Shown: piece after piece, positions 25,731 through 34,119 of the stretch
Position numbering within the stretch: position 1 is the first letter of the stretch
How the letters are laid out: each line of letters begins with the position of its first letter
From: CAYVBE01 sp964448935
GTDB lineage: Bacteria > Planctomycetota > Brocadiia > SM23-32
Direction: 5' to 3'
DNA length: 50,840 nt
Assembly (NCBI GenBank): GCA_964448935.1
Contig: CAYVBE010000007.1
Coordinates: 1-50,840, forward strand
Made by a program: the position numbers and the translations under genes
Notes under the pieces: model-generated
What the model was told of the DNA's origin: nothing
What the model saw: only the letters and a program-made list of their open reading frames with translations
Databases searched by the model: none

Positions 25731-26293
25731 GGTTGTTCCACCCCTTCTCTCAGAGATAGCTCTTTGTAGTAATCTTTACCTCGGTAGTGCTGCTTTATGA
25801 GGACGACGGCGGGTTTTATCTCAGTTACTGTTACGTTTTTGCTCACCGCGTCGCCCTCTCCCACGACACGCCCATTCACCACCGCCATGGGACGCTGCCG
25901 GCTCCAGAGTATGGCCGTTGCCTTCAGATGCAGCCGTGGCGGCAGGGCTTCTTGCGTATCGGGGGGGAGCGGTTCCTGGCCGGACCGTCGGGCGAAAGCC
26001 CCCGCCCCGTCCTCAACAGCGTACGAGGTGTCCACCGCGAGAGCGGTGCGCACGCGTTCCAGCAGTGCCTGCACCTCACCTACGGTGGGGCGGGCGTCCT
26101 CTCCGTTTTCCCCCGCCGTCCCGGCGGCTACCCCGTTCGCAGCAGGTTCCTCCGCAGCCGACTCCTCTGTGGTATCGGTGTTCTCGGCCGGTGCCGGACC
26201 ACCACCAGGGCGAATCACGAACACAAGCAAGATGCCCAGCACGACCAGCAGAACGCCCAGCACGACAACCTGCTTTTTAGCCTTTTTGTCCAT
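25727..26293 (-). CDS. PilP/GspC-like inner-membrane protein, 188 aa
   Basis: The start is set at the ATG at 26293, directly before a hydrophobic segment (VVVLGVLLVVLGILLVFV) after a short basic tail. A TTG at 26335 would add 14 residues and abut the upstream gene. After one membrane segment comes an Ala/Glu-rich linker. A C-terminal beta domain follows, with LKATAILWSRQRPMAVVNGR and VSKNVTVTEIKPAVVLIK, the pattern of PilP and GspC homology-region domains. It probably links the PilNO inner-membrane complex to the secretin. The position between pilO and the secretin gene agrees, but sequence identity to named PilP proteins is not obvious by eye. Confidence 0.7.
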   Translation of the reverse strand: MDKKAKKQVVVLGVLLVVLGILLVFVIRPGGGPAPAENTDTTEESAAEEPAANGVAAGTAGENGEDARPTVGEVQALLERVRTALAVDTSYAVEDGAGAFARRSGQEPLPPDTQEALPPRLHLKATAILWSRQRPMAVVNGRVVGEGDAVSKNVTVTEIKPAVVLIKQHYRGKDYYKELSLREGVEQP

Positions 26294-26338
26294 CTCCGCT
26301 ACCCACCAAAAAATCGGCGAACTCCGTGGAGGCAAGCA

Positions 26339-26956
26339 TCACCGCTCCGCATCCGCCGGCTCATCCGGGACGGATTCCCGGCCGGGCGATTCCATCTCCT
26401 GTTCCTCGGTTGGTGCCAGGTCTTCGGCGGTCCATGGAACGCCTACCAGGAAAGCGGCTTGGCACTCGAACTGCAGGATCCCCGGCCGCTCGGTACCGTC
26501 CACAGAAAGCTCCCGCGTGGCAACAAAGCGCTGATCGCTTTCTTCCAGGTCACGCAGCAGGGACATAAGGGCCGGGAAGGAGCCTTCCCCGAGTATTTCC
26601 AGCACCAGAAAGCTCCAGCCGTCCCGATTCAGTGTTTCTTCCACGCCGACCATTTCGAGTTCGATGCCGAACTTCTGGGCGGCCTTGGCCACCTGTCCGG
26701 TCAGTGTGGGGCGGTCGTAGTCGTGGGCTCTGGCCCGGAATTGGCCCAGCAACTGGCGGATCTGCTGACGTTGCTCTTCGCGCATGCGCTCTACCTGGCG
26801 CTTGCTCTCCTGGAAGAGATCCGACTCGCGCAGTTCGTTCAGTTCCTCTCGCAGCACCTCTATCTGGTGATACTTACCCATGGAAAGAAACGCTACGAGA
26901 ACCGCCAGAAAGATCGGATAGCCAATGAGCAAGATTCGGAAGATGGCTTTTTTCAT
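26339..26956 (-). CDS. pilO: PilO-like inner-membrane alignment protein, 205 aa
   Basis: The ATG at 26956 follows GGTGGCGGAC. A GTG three codons earlier is also possible. It has one N-terminal membrane helix (FRILLIGYPIFLAVLVAFL) and a coiled coil (about 30-75, Glu/Arg/Gln rich). A ferredoxin-like domain follows, with FPALMSLLRDLEESDQRFVATREL, as in PilO. It forms the inner-membrane assembly platform with PilN and PilM. The gene starts 59 bases after pilN and is followed 45 bases later by the PilP-like gene. Confidence 0.78.
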   Translation of the reverse strand: MKKAIFRILLIGYPIFLAVLVAFLSMGKYHQIEVLREELNELRESDLFQESKRQVERMREEQRQQIRQLLGQFRARAHDYDRPTLTGQVAKAAQKFGIELEMVGVEETLNRDGWSFLVLEILGEGSFPALMSLLRDLEESDQRFVATRELSVDGTERPGILQFECQAAFLVGVPWTAEDLAPTEEQEMESPGRESVPDEPADAER

Positions 26957-27015
26957 GTCCGCCACCGTTGACCAATCGGGTTTGGAAAACGACCTTTTTT
27001 ATCCGGTGCAGGGAT

Positions 27016-27621
27016 TCAGAAGATCATGTTCATCTCTTCCGAGCGCATCTCGAAGTCGCAGTGAAGGGAGAACTCATAGCGTTGCGGCTGACCTCGTTGT
27101 TTTTGCCGGGTGAACACCTGCTGCAGTTGGATGTTGCTCAGGCCACGGCGGAACTGACGGCTCTGTGCCAGATTGTGCACGAAATCTCGCATTTGCTCCA
27201 GGTCCTGCCGGTCCCGGCCAACCGAATGGCCGAATATCTCCAACTCTCTACCGCTTTCACCGGTGACCAGCTGCACCACCAGTCTCTCGGGCAGGGAGGG
27301 CTTCAGGCGGGCCAGCTTGGCGGCCCAGTATTGCTTCTGCTCGGCCAACGTGGCGACCTGCCCGACGAACTCGATCAGACGCAGTGTTTGCCCCGAGTAA
27401 TGGGTAGGCTGCAGGGCGACGTCTTCGCGGACAGCTTTCGCGCGGCCGATGTCATTCTGAAGTGTCTGTACGGAATCCGAGGCCAGCCCATGGATGTGAG
27501 AGGCCATCCAGACGGTGCCGGCGTAAACTATCAGCAGCACCACTATCAGCAGCGGCACAAGCCTCTCGGTCAGGCTCGGAGCAGCCTGGGCGCGGTCCCT
27601 TACCAGGTTTATGTCTATCAT
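27016..27621 (-). CDS. pilN: PilN-like inner-membrane protein, 201 aa
   Basis: The ATG at 27621 overlaps the pilM stop as ATGA. It opens MIDINLVRDR, matching the short cytoplasmic INL motif by which PilN docks into PilM. A membrane helix at about 21-42 follows, then a coiled coil and a C-terminal domain with RLVVQLVTGESGRELEIFG. Gene order and architecture fit PilN. Confidence 0.82.
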   Translation of the reverse strand: MIDINLVRDRAQAAPSLTERLVPLLIVVLLIVYAGTVWMASHIHGLASDSVQTLQNDIGRAKAVREDVALQPTHYSGQTLRLIEFVGQVATLAEQKQYWAAKLARLKPSLPERLVVQLVTGESGRELEIFGHSVGRDRQDLEQMRDFVHNLAQSRQFRRGLSNIQLQQVFTRQKQRGQPQRYEFSLHCDFEMRSEEMNMIF

Positions 27622-28601
27622 GTGCCAGCTCCCATCAAGCCGTTGCCGACGGCAACCCCGTAAAGGCAGCGTTCCTCAACGTCCTCGGGCAGAGCGCAGT
27701 CGGCCTGGACGTTCTCAAAGGGGTCGAAGTAGTTGACGGGGACCTCGAACTCCTCTGCGAGGTGCTGGAATAGCCCCCGCGTACGGCTGCCCCCGCCGGC
27801 CAGGTATATCTCAAATTCGTCCATGTGCTCCCCTTGTCGAGTCTCATAGGCCACAGTGCGTGCAATATGGCGAGACACGGGTTGGATGGCGGCCTGTAGC
27901 CGGTCTCCGTGTACCGGCGGGCGTTCTTCGTCTTCACGAGTCTTCATCTCTTCGGCCTCTTCGAACGACATGCCGGTCTCGCGCATCAGTTCCTTGGTCG
28001 CACTATTGCTGCCACCCTCCACGTCCCGGAGTAAACGCAGCTTACCGCCGGTCTGCAGAACGATATTGGTCGTCGTCGCGCCCACGTTAACCAGTACCGA
28101 CGCCGGCGGTTCTGTCCCGGCCGTGGTCTCCAAAAAGAGAGAAGCCAGGGCAACCGAGTCAAGTGAGACGCCGGCACAGTAGAGCCCGGCCATGCTGAGA
28201 AACTCAATGGCTTCCTGCCCCAACGCCCGCGGGGCTGCCACCAGAAGCACCCGCATCCGGCCGTCCTCCAGAGTCTCGATTATGTCGTAATCGGAGTCTA
28301 TTTCCGTGACGTCCTGGGACAGCAAGTCCCCCACTTCCAGCCGAACGGCGCTGTCCAGTTCATCATCCGACATTTCGGGGAACTCCGTCACCTGAGCGAT
28401 GGCCGAAGTGCCTTTCACATTCGTCCAGGCCGATTCCCCCGCTGCTCCCTGTTCAGCCACGACGCGACTCAGCAATGCTGCGGCGGCATTGTCCGAGTAG
28501 TTCGGCCAATCAGGATACTTATGAAGGCTGAGCCTGGTGAGCCGATTCTGCTGGAAGGCCGCCAGTTTTAATGAATACGAGCCTCTGTCTACTCCCAGCA
28601 C
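27618..28601 (-). CDS. pilM: PilM actin-like ATPase-fold protein, 327 aa
   Basis: The start is a GTG at 28601 with AGGGAGG eight bases upstream. MLGVDRGSYSLKLAAF is the phosphate-1 loop of the actin/FtsA/PilM fold. SVLVNVGATTTNIVLQTGG is the phosphate-2 motif, and IYLAGGGSRTRGLFQHLAEE is the adenosine motif. It is the cytoplasmic partner of PilN and is first in the minus-strand pilus operon. A large divergent intergenic region separates it from pilB. Confidence 0.9.
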   Translation of the reverse strand: MLGVDRGSYSLKLAAFQQNRLTRLSLHKYPDWPNYSDNAAAALLSRVVAEQGAAGESAWTNVKGTSAIAQVTEFPEMSDDELDSAVRLEVGDLLSQDVTEIDSDYDIIETLEDGRMRVLLVAAPRALGQEAIEFLSMAGLYCAGVSLDSVALASLFLETTAGTEPPASVLVNVGATTTNIVLQTGGKLRLLRDVEGGSNSATKELMRETGMSFEEAEEMKTREDEERPPVHGDRLQAAIQPVSRHIARTVAYETRQGEHMDEFEIYLAGGGSRTRGLFQHLAEEFEVPVNYFDPFENVQADCALPEDVEERCLYGVAVGNGLMGAGT

Positions 28602-28663
28602 GGCAGTGCCTCCCTGGTGGTGCCCGTTGATGCAAAGCCAGTGTCGCCATCAATCCCGTCAAA

Positions 28664-28692
28664 CGGGTCGAGGAACTCGATTTTTCGACCCG
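28664..28692. repeat. 8-bp inverted repeat in the pilM leader
   Basis: CGGGTCGA (28664-28671) and TCGACCCG (28685-28692) are exact inverse copies with 13 bases between and centres 21 bp apart. No T-run follows on either strand, so it is not an obvious terminator. It may be an operator or an mRNA hairpin ahead of pilM. Confidence 0.5.
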
Positions 28693-28720
28693 GAAAATTC
28701 CCGCCAGAAAACCCCGGTCC

Positions 28721-28755
28721 GATTCCCGTCGTTGGGGCGCTGATTCCCGGCGTTG
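28721..28755. repeat. Phased direct repeat next to the pilM promoter
   Basis: GATTCCCGTCGTTG (28721-28734) recurs as GATTCCCGGCGTTG (28742-28755) with one mismatch and a 21-bp period, two helical turns. A weaker ATTCCCGC follows at 28697. The pair lies at about +1 to +35 of the predicted pilM transcript, a position expected of a repressor operator. Confidence 0.55.
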
Positions 28756-28759
28756 CTTG

Positions 28760-28789
28760 ATTATAACGGTTTACATCGGTCGTTTCCAA
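28760..28789 (-). promoter_or_regulatory. Promoter of the pilM-pilN-pilO-pilP-secretin-pilin operon
   Basis: On the minus strand TTGGAA (28784-28789) and a perfect TATAAT (28760-28765) are 18 bases apart. Transcription would start near 28753, giving a leader of about 150 bases before the pilM GTG. Confidence 0.6.
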
Positions 28790-28798
28790 TGTTTTTCA

Positions 28799-28827
28799 TT
28801 GCTTTTCGAGACGATTAGTGGCATAAT
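28799..28827 (+). promoter_or_regulatory. Promoter of the pilB-pilT-pilC arm
   Basis: On the plus strand TTGCTT (28799-28804) and CATAAT (28822-28827) are 17 bases apart. Its -35 box is only nine bases from the -35 box of the divergent pilM promoter, so the two would compete or be co-regulated. Confidence 0.45.
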
Positions 28828-29142
28828 GTCCATTCGGCGTTCGCCAGGCAGAAAGGCGCACAGTGCGCACGGATGCCGTCCTTGTGTTTTCCAGCGAACG
28901 GGACTGCACCGGCGGATGTGGCCCCCGGTGGGACGGCGTTGAAACCGGGCCAGAGCCCCTCCTGGCTGCTGAGACGCCCAGGGGATGGAAAATCCTGGGA
29001 ACCCGCCAATCTCGAACCAGCAGTTGAAATGATGCCGCCATGACCGGTAGCATTGCTCAAGAGGCACGGTTGTTTGCCGAATTCACAGGGCCCGGTCAAC
29101 CGGACCGTTGCCGAAATGCCTTCTTCACAGATGAAGAATAGT

Positions 29143-30858
29143 ATGGAAGAAACCCGAAAAACAAGCGGACAGGACATAGAGTCACGGTCGGACCGGTCCG
29201 ACCTGCTGGGGGAGCGGCTTGTCGCGGAAGGGCTGATCACCCGAAAGCAACTCCAAGACGCGCTGGATAAACAGGCGGAAACAGGGGACTATCTGGGAGA
29301 CACGGTTGTAGGGGAGGGTTACGCCTCCGCGGAGGACGTCTACCGCATCGTCGCCGAGCGGGAAGACATGCCCTTCGTTACGCTTTCCAGCGAGGTAATA
29401 AACACCGACGTGCTGCAGATTGTCCCGGCCAACCTGGCGCGCCGCTTCGAAATGATCCCGCTCGCGGTCGAGGGGGATTCTTTGCGCGTTGCCGTGGCAG
29501 ACCATCTGGCCATCATGGCCTTCGACACGATTGCCAGCACCACCGGCTACTCCGTGGAGCCCGTGCTGAGCACGAAGGAGCAGATCAGGCGGGCGTTTGA
29601 CACCTACTACAGCACGGGTGAGAACCTGGAGGAGAACCTGGAGGAGATCGTGAAGACCCAGCCCACCGAGGAGATGGACCAGCCCTCGGTGAAGGAGCTG
29701 GAACTGGAGGCCCGTGATACGCCCGTGGTACGGTTCGTGAACCTGCTGATCCAGCAGGCCGTGCAGAAGCGCGCCAGCGACGTGCACATCGAGCCCCGCC
29801 AGGACAGCGTTTCCGTCCGCGTGCGCATAGACGGCGTGCTGCACCACCTGACGGCCCCCACCAAGGCCATGCTTCCCGCCGTGACCACCCGCATCAAGAT
29901 CCTGTCCGGGCTGGACATCGGGGAGCGCCGCCTGCCCCAGGACGGGCGGTTCCGGCTGGAGGAGCGCAACGTGGACATCCGCGTCTCCATCATGCCCACC
30001 ATCCACGGTGAGAAGGTAGTGATGCGCCTGCTGGACAAGAGCAAGCTGGTGCTGGAGTTGAGCGAACTGGGTTTCAACCAGCGCGAAGAAGAGATATTCA
30101 AGAGCAACCTTGAACAGCCCCAGGGCATCGTGCTGGTAACCGGCCCCACCGGCAGCGGCAAGACGACTACTCTTTATTCCGGCCTGGCCACCATCAACCG
30201 GGATGACAGAAACATCATCACCGTCGAGGACCCGGTGGAGTACGAGCTGCAGGGCATCAACCAGGTGCATGTGAAACCGGCCATCGGGTTGACGTTTGCC
30301 GAGGGGCTACGCTGCATTCTCCGACAGGATCCCGACGTGATCATGGTGGGCGAGATACGGGATAAGGAGACGGCCACCATGGCCGTGCGTGCCGCGCTGA
30401 CCGGGCACCTGGTGCTCAGCACTATCCACACCAACAGCGCTGTGGCTACCATCAACCGTCTGCGCAACATCGGGGTGGAATCCTTCCTGCTGGGCTCCTG
30501 TCTGACGCTGGTGCTGGCGCAACGCCTGGTGCGCCGGATATGCCCCGACTGCAAAGCCCCCTACTCCGTGCCCGACAGCCTGCGGGAAAGGCTGGGACTG
30601 TCGGCGGATGTGACATGTTACCATGGGGAAGGCTGTAGCAGGTGCAATCGAACGGGTTACTACGGAAGGCTGGCCCTGTTTGAAATGCTGGCGATAGACC
30701 GGGAGCTGGGCACAATGATCAGCGAAAACGAGGAAGAGGACGTATTACTGGCCGCTGCCCGTGCTAAAGGATTTCGGACGCTGCGAGAAAGCGGGGTCGC
30801 CTGCATCCGGGACGCTGTGACTACTCCTGAGGAAGTCATCGCTCGAACCATGGAGTGA
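29143..30858 (+). CDS. pilB: Type IV pilus extension ATPase PilB, 571 aa
   Basis: The ATG at 29143 is chosen because homology begins soon after. In-frame starts at 29131, 29116 and 29053 are possible and none has a clear ribosome binding site. Residues about 20-160 form a GspE/MshEN-like N-terminal domain (LLGERLVAEGLITRKQLQDA). The ATPase core has Walker A GPTGSGKTTT (334-343), VEDPVEYEL, the Walker B region DPDVIMVGEIRD and a His box LSTIHTN. A tetracysteine zinc site (C467, C470, C498, C501) is typical of GspE/PilB. It powers pilus extension from the cytoplasmic face. It overlaps the pilT region by a GTGA arrangement. Confidence 0.93.
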   Translation: MEETRKTSGQDIESRSDRSDLLGERLVAEGLITRKQLQDALDKQAETGDYLGDTVVGEGYASAEDVYRIVAEREDMPFVTLSSEVINTDVLQIVPANLARRFEMIPLAVEGDSLRVAVADHLAIMAFDTIASTTGYSVEPVLSTKEQIRRAFDTYYSTGENLEENLEEIVKTQPTEEMDQPSVKELELEARDTPVVRFVNLLIQQAVQKRASDVHIEPRQDSVSVRVRIDGVLHHLTAPTKAMLPAVTTRIKILSGLDIGERRLPQDGRFRLEERNVDIRVSIMPTIHGEKVVMRLLDKSKLVLELSELGFNQREEEIFKSNLEQPQGIVLVTGPTGSGKTTTLYSGLATINRDDRNIITVEDPVEYELQGINQVHVKPAIGLTFAEGLRCILRQDPDVIMVGEIRDKETATMAVRAALTGHLVLSTIHTNSAVATINRLRNIGVESFLLGSCLTLVLAQRLVRRICPDCKAPYSVPDSLRERLGLSADVTCYHGEGCSRCNRTGYYGRLALFEMLAIDRELGTMISENEEEDVLLAAARAKGFRTLRESGVACIRDAVTTPEEVIARTME

Positions 30859-30860
30859 AT

Positions 30861-31931
30861 ATGGACGAACGTCTACATAAAATCATGTCGGAAATGGAGG
30901 ACGTGCATGCTTCGGACCTCCATATCAGCGGGGGCATGCGCCCCAAATATCGCATAGCCGGCGAGATATGTCACGCGCCGGGGTCGGTTCCGCTGGAGGT
31001 GGATGAGGTCCACAAGATGGTGCATTCCCTGGTCAGCGACACCCAGTGGAGTCGCCTGGAAGAGGAAAAGGAGTTGGACTGCAGCGTGGGGATAAAAGGG
31101 AGAGGCCGATACCGCGTCAACGTCTCCTACCAGAGGGGCTCCCTGGCTCTGGCAATTCGTAGGCTGCCCCACGATACGCCGGGTTTCAACGAACTGGGGT
31201 TGCCGGTGCGGGTCATGGAGCATCTCAGCGAGAAAGACTCCGGCATGGTCCTCGTCACTGGCCCCACGGGCAGCGGCAAGTCCACCACCCTGGCCGCCAT
31301 GGTGGACTACATAAACAGGAAATTCTGCAAACACATCGTCTGTATTGAGGACCCGATCGAGTACCTGCATAGCCACCAGAAGTCCATCGTCCACCAGCGA
31401 GAGATCGGGCAGGACACGCATGGCTTTGAGGCAGCTCTCACACACGTTCTGCGACAGGACCCGGACGTGGTGCAGATAGGCGAGATGAGAAACCTGGAGA
31501 CCATCCAGACCATGTTGAACGTGGCCGAAACGGGACACCTGGCTCTGAGTACCCTCCATACCAGCACAGCGGTGACGACGATCAACCGGATTGTGGACGT
31601 CTTCCCATCCGACCAGCAGCAGCAGGTGCGCATCCAGTTGTCCTTCGAACTGCAGGCGGTCATCGCTCAGCAACTTATCCCGAAGGCCAACGAGGAAGCC
31701 CTGGTCCTGGCCTACGAGATTCTGATAGCTACACCGGCCGTCCGCAACCTGATCCGAGAGGGAAAGGCGGAGCAGATATACTCGCACTTGCAGATGGGTT
31801 CGGAGATGGGTATGCGCACCATGAACGAATCCCTGGTTGATCTGTACCGGCAAGGTGCCATCACGGAGCTTGCGGCTCGTTCAAAGTCTACAGACAACAA
31901 GGAGTTCACTCGCCTTCTCCGGGGCGAGTAG
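30861..31931 (+). CDS. pilT: Type IV pilus retraction ATPase PilT, 356 aa
   Basis: The ATG at 30861 has GGAGTGA, formed by the end of pilB, five bases upstream. A GTG at 30855 that overlaps the pilB stop is an alternative. SDLHISGGMRPKYRIAGEI opens the N-terminal domain. Walker A is GPTGSGKSTT (134-143), followed by IEDPIEYLH, DPDVVQIGEMRNLE and LSTLHTSTA. The PilT-specific AVRNLIREGKAEQI (a variant of the AIRNLIRE motif) is in the C-terminal part. It drives pilus retraction, and its presence argues for a motile pilus rather than a type II secretion system. Confidence 0.93.
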   Translation: MDERLHKIMSEMEDVHASDLHISGGMRPKYRIAGEICHAPGSVPLEVDEVHKMVHSLVSDTQWSRLEEEKELDCSVGIKGRGRYRVNVSYQRGSLALAIRRLPHDTPGFNELGLPVRVMEHLSEKDSGMVLVTGPTGSGKSTTLAAMVDYINRKFCKHIVCIEDPIEYLHSHQKSIVHQREIGQDTHGFEAALTHVLRQDPDVVQIGEMRNLETIQTMLNVAETGHLALSTLHTSTAVTTINRIVDVFPSDQQQQVRIQLSFELQAVIAQQLIPKANEEALVLAYEILIATPAVRNLIREGKAEQIYSHLQMGSEMGMRTMNESLVDLYRQGAITELAARSKSTDNKEFTRLLRGE

Positions 31932-32050
31932 AAGGAGACTGTTGCCGAATGGCGGTCCCCGCCGTGCCCGATGATGGCCCTCGGTGGGTGTCGTCAGCGG
32001 CATCGCGCGCAGGATCGCGTGTGCGCGCGCAAAAGGAGAAAACCTGACCT

Positions 32051-33277
32051 ATGCCAAAATTCCGCGTCGTTACCAAAACGCCCGGTGGCGAGACACGCCA
32101 GGAGGAGAAATTCGGCCCCTCCCGCGAGGAACTCCTGGCCGAGATCAAGTCCGATGGGCGGGTGCCCATCTCTATCGAGCTGGTGGATGACGGGCGGCAG
32201 CAAGCGAGCAGACCAAGAAAAGAGACCGCGGGAAAGAAATTCGGCAAGCTTAAGGTTGGCGAGCTTGCCCTGGGTTTCCGTACTCTATCTACCATGCTGG
32301 AGGGCGGGCTGCCCATTCTGGACTGTCTGGTGGAAGTGGCTGAACAATCCGACAGCGACCGGTTCCGGGAGGTCTTCCTCTCCGTGGCCGGGCAGGTCAG
32401 GCGTGGCACGTCTCTCTCTGAGGCCCTGGTCAACCACCAGCCATGCTTCAGTCCCATGATCTGCTCCATGGTAAAGGCCGGTGAAGAGAGCGGAACCCTG
32501 ACGGAGGTGCTGAGGAGTCTCTCGGACCACCTGGAGGGCCAGGTGGAGCTGAGAAGAAAAGTCAAGGCAGGCACTCGCTACCCCATTTTCATCCTGTTCT
32601 TCTTCGCCGGCGTTGTCGCCATCGTATTCCTTGTGATCATCCCAAAATTCCGGGATATCTTTTCCAACGTAGGCATGGATATGCCGCCCCTGACCAGGGC
32701 AGTGATGGGCATGAGTTCAGCCATCGCGAGTAATATCATCTTCATCGTGCCCGCGATAGCAGTCGTCATTGGCGGCCTGTACTACTGGAAGAAAACCGAA
32801 AGCGGCCAGCGTGCGTTCGACCTGCTGTTTCTGCGGCTGCCGGTTATTGGTAGCATCGTCCATGAGGTCATCATGGCTCGGATGACGGCCGCACTGGCAC
32901 TGCTTATTGACAGTGGCATGTCTATCGTGGATGCTATTCGTCTCTCTTCCGCCGCCGCCGGCAACGCCATCGTCGCGGAACAGCTCAGCGACGTGCGCCG
33001 CAATATCGTCCGCGGCTCCTCCCTGTCTCGGGAACTGCGCGAACACCCCGTATTCCCGCGCCTTCTGGTCAGCATGACCGCCGCCGGAGAGGAGAGCGGC
33101 CGTATGGGCGAGATGCTGAGCCGCGTGGCGCATCACTACGAGCGCGAGTCCGCCACTGCCATCGAAGGGCTGCTCTCTCTGCTCGAACCCGCCATTCTGG
33201 TTTTCCTGGGCATCACGGTCGGCGTCGTGGTGATGGCCATCTACCTACCTATATTCAAACTCGCCCAGGCCGTTTAG
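32051..33277 (+). CDS. pilC: Type IV pilus inner-membrane platform protein PilC, 408 aa
   Basis: The ATG at 32051 has AAAGGAG about 14 bases upstream, slightly long. Two GspF/PilC domains (about 70-195 and 270-400) each carry the conserved TML/LLDSG and AGEESG motifs, for example VKAGEESGTLTEVL and TAAGEESGRMGEML. Membrane segments are at about 177-197, 219-245 and 378-402. The start lies 119 bases after pilT. The product anchors the PilB and PilT motors. Confidence 0.93.
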   Translation: MPKFRVVTKTPGGETRQEEKFGPSREELLAEIKSDGRVPISIELVDDGRQQASRPRKETAGKKFGKLKVGELALGFRTLSTMLEGGLPILDCLVEVAEQSDSDRFREVFLSVAGQVRRGTSLSEALVNHQPCFSPMICSMVKAGEESGTLTEVLRSLSDHLEGQVELRRKVKAGTRYPIFILFFFAGVVAIVFLVIIPKFRDIFSNVGMDMPPLTRAVMGMSSAIASNIIFIVPAIAVVIGGLYYWKKTESGQRAFDLLFLRLPVIGSIVHEVIMARMTAALALLIDSGMSIVDAIRLSSAAAGNAIVAEQLSDVRRNIVRGSSLSRELREHPVFPRLLVSMTAAGEESGRMGEMLSRVAHHYERESATAIEGLLSLLEPAILVFLGITVGVVVMAIYLPIFKLAQAV

Positions 33278-34119
33278 TGACATAATCCATTCTGCGCCAC
33301 GAAGTTCACAGTTTTGTACAGTCCCGCCCTCTCATCAGGCCACCCGGCGGGTGTGGCATCGCCGAAAAGTCCACGCGCCACCGAAAAAAAGTCCAGCGTC
33401 TATTCCGCGGACGTGCTGTTCGCTGCGTGCGATATCGCATCACAACAAATTCTTAGTTATACTCCGCTATCATACGCACATCCACCTACCCGGATAGCAG
33501 CGAGCGAGGCATTTGTGGCTCGCCCGGACGGAAGCCGGGTCCACCAGGTGGCGCCAGGGAGTCTGCTCGGCGGGCTCGGCTTCCTTTGCGCCGAGAATCG
33601 TTAAAGAGCCTGAGAGTGCTTCTCGTCTGCCTTTCAGGGCCTTTCGGATCCATCGTTTGTGGTCGTAAACGGGCTCGCCGTAATACCACCGGGGACCGGC
33701 CCGGCGCTTCGTGCGGTGCCCTCCGAAGACGTGGAAACTGAAGATGGCCGCCCGGTTTCAATCGAGGGCGTTTTTTTCAAAGGCCACCGCGATGCCTACA
33801 TATGACGTGTTAGCATGTTTTCGCGTCGCCGGTCTGGTCGGCCCTGGCGGAGGGACACGCGATGTTCCGTTGACATCGGGGCACCATGATTGGCGTTGAC
33901 TTTGCCCGGCGCTCTTCGTTATAGTGATTTCCGGTCGGGGCGAGTTTCTCCGGATTGGTGGAAGCCGCCGTCAGACCGCGAATTGGAGGGCTTAACCGAG
34001 CCATCAGGAGATTGGAGGGAATGAAGCTTGACGGGTTACGCAGGCTGAGGAAGGGACATCTGAAGGGTAGCGGCAAGAAAGGTTGGGAAGATTCTTTACT
34101 TCAGGAAGGAGGATCGGCT
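33278..34119. other. Long intergenic region before the major pilin gene
   Basis: This 842-base gap follows pilC. Its last part holds the pilin promoter (33896-33925) and a leader of about 190 bases. A short imperfect direct repeat, CCGAAAAGTCCA at 33362 and CCGAAAAAAAGTCCA at 33381, lies near its start. On the minus strand 33470-33757 stays open for 96 codons with protein-like composition (WYYGEPVYDHKRWIRKAL) but has no usable start codon. It may be a gene remnant. No tRNA, terminator with a T-run or known riboswitch is seen. Confidence 0.5.
33896..33925 (+). promoter_or_regulatory. Promoter of the major pilin and minor pseudopilin genes
   Basis: TTGACT (33896-33901) and TATAGT (33920-33925) are 18 bases apart, a near-consensus sigma70 promoter. 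No sigma54-type GG-N10-GC site was noticed, although sigma54 drives pilA in some bacteria. Confidence 0.6.

Larger units (their letters stand above)
28602..29142. other. Divergent intergenic region of the pilus locus
   Basis: This 541-base gap lies between pilM and pilB. It holds back-to-back promoters for the two arms (28760-28789 minus, 28799-28827 plus), a 14-bp direct repeat with 21-bp period and an 8-bp inverted repeat, listed separately. The plus arm would have a leader of about 310 bases. It is GC-rich, but no known riboswitch class is recognised by eye. Confidence 0.6.

Noticed and set aside
28589..28789. 66-codon minus-strand open frame before pilM
   Set aside because: Its ATG lies in the -35 box of the predicted pilM promoter, so it would not be transcribed from it. 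There is also no ribosome binding site.
28828..29142. Possible c-di-GMP riboswitch in the pilB leader
   Set aside because: The leader is long, but the conserved GEMM core bases could not be found by eye.
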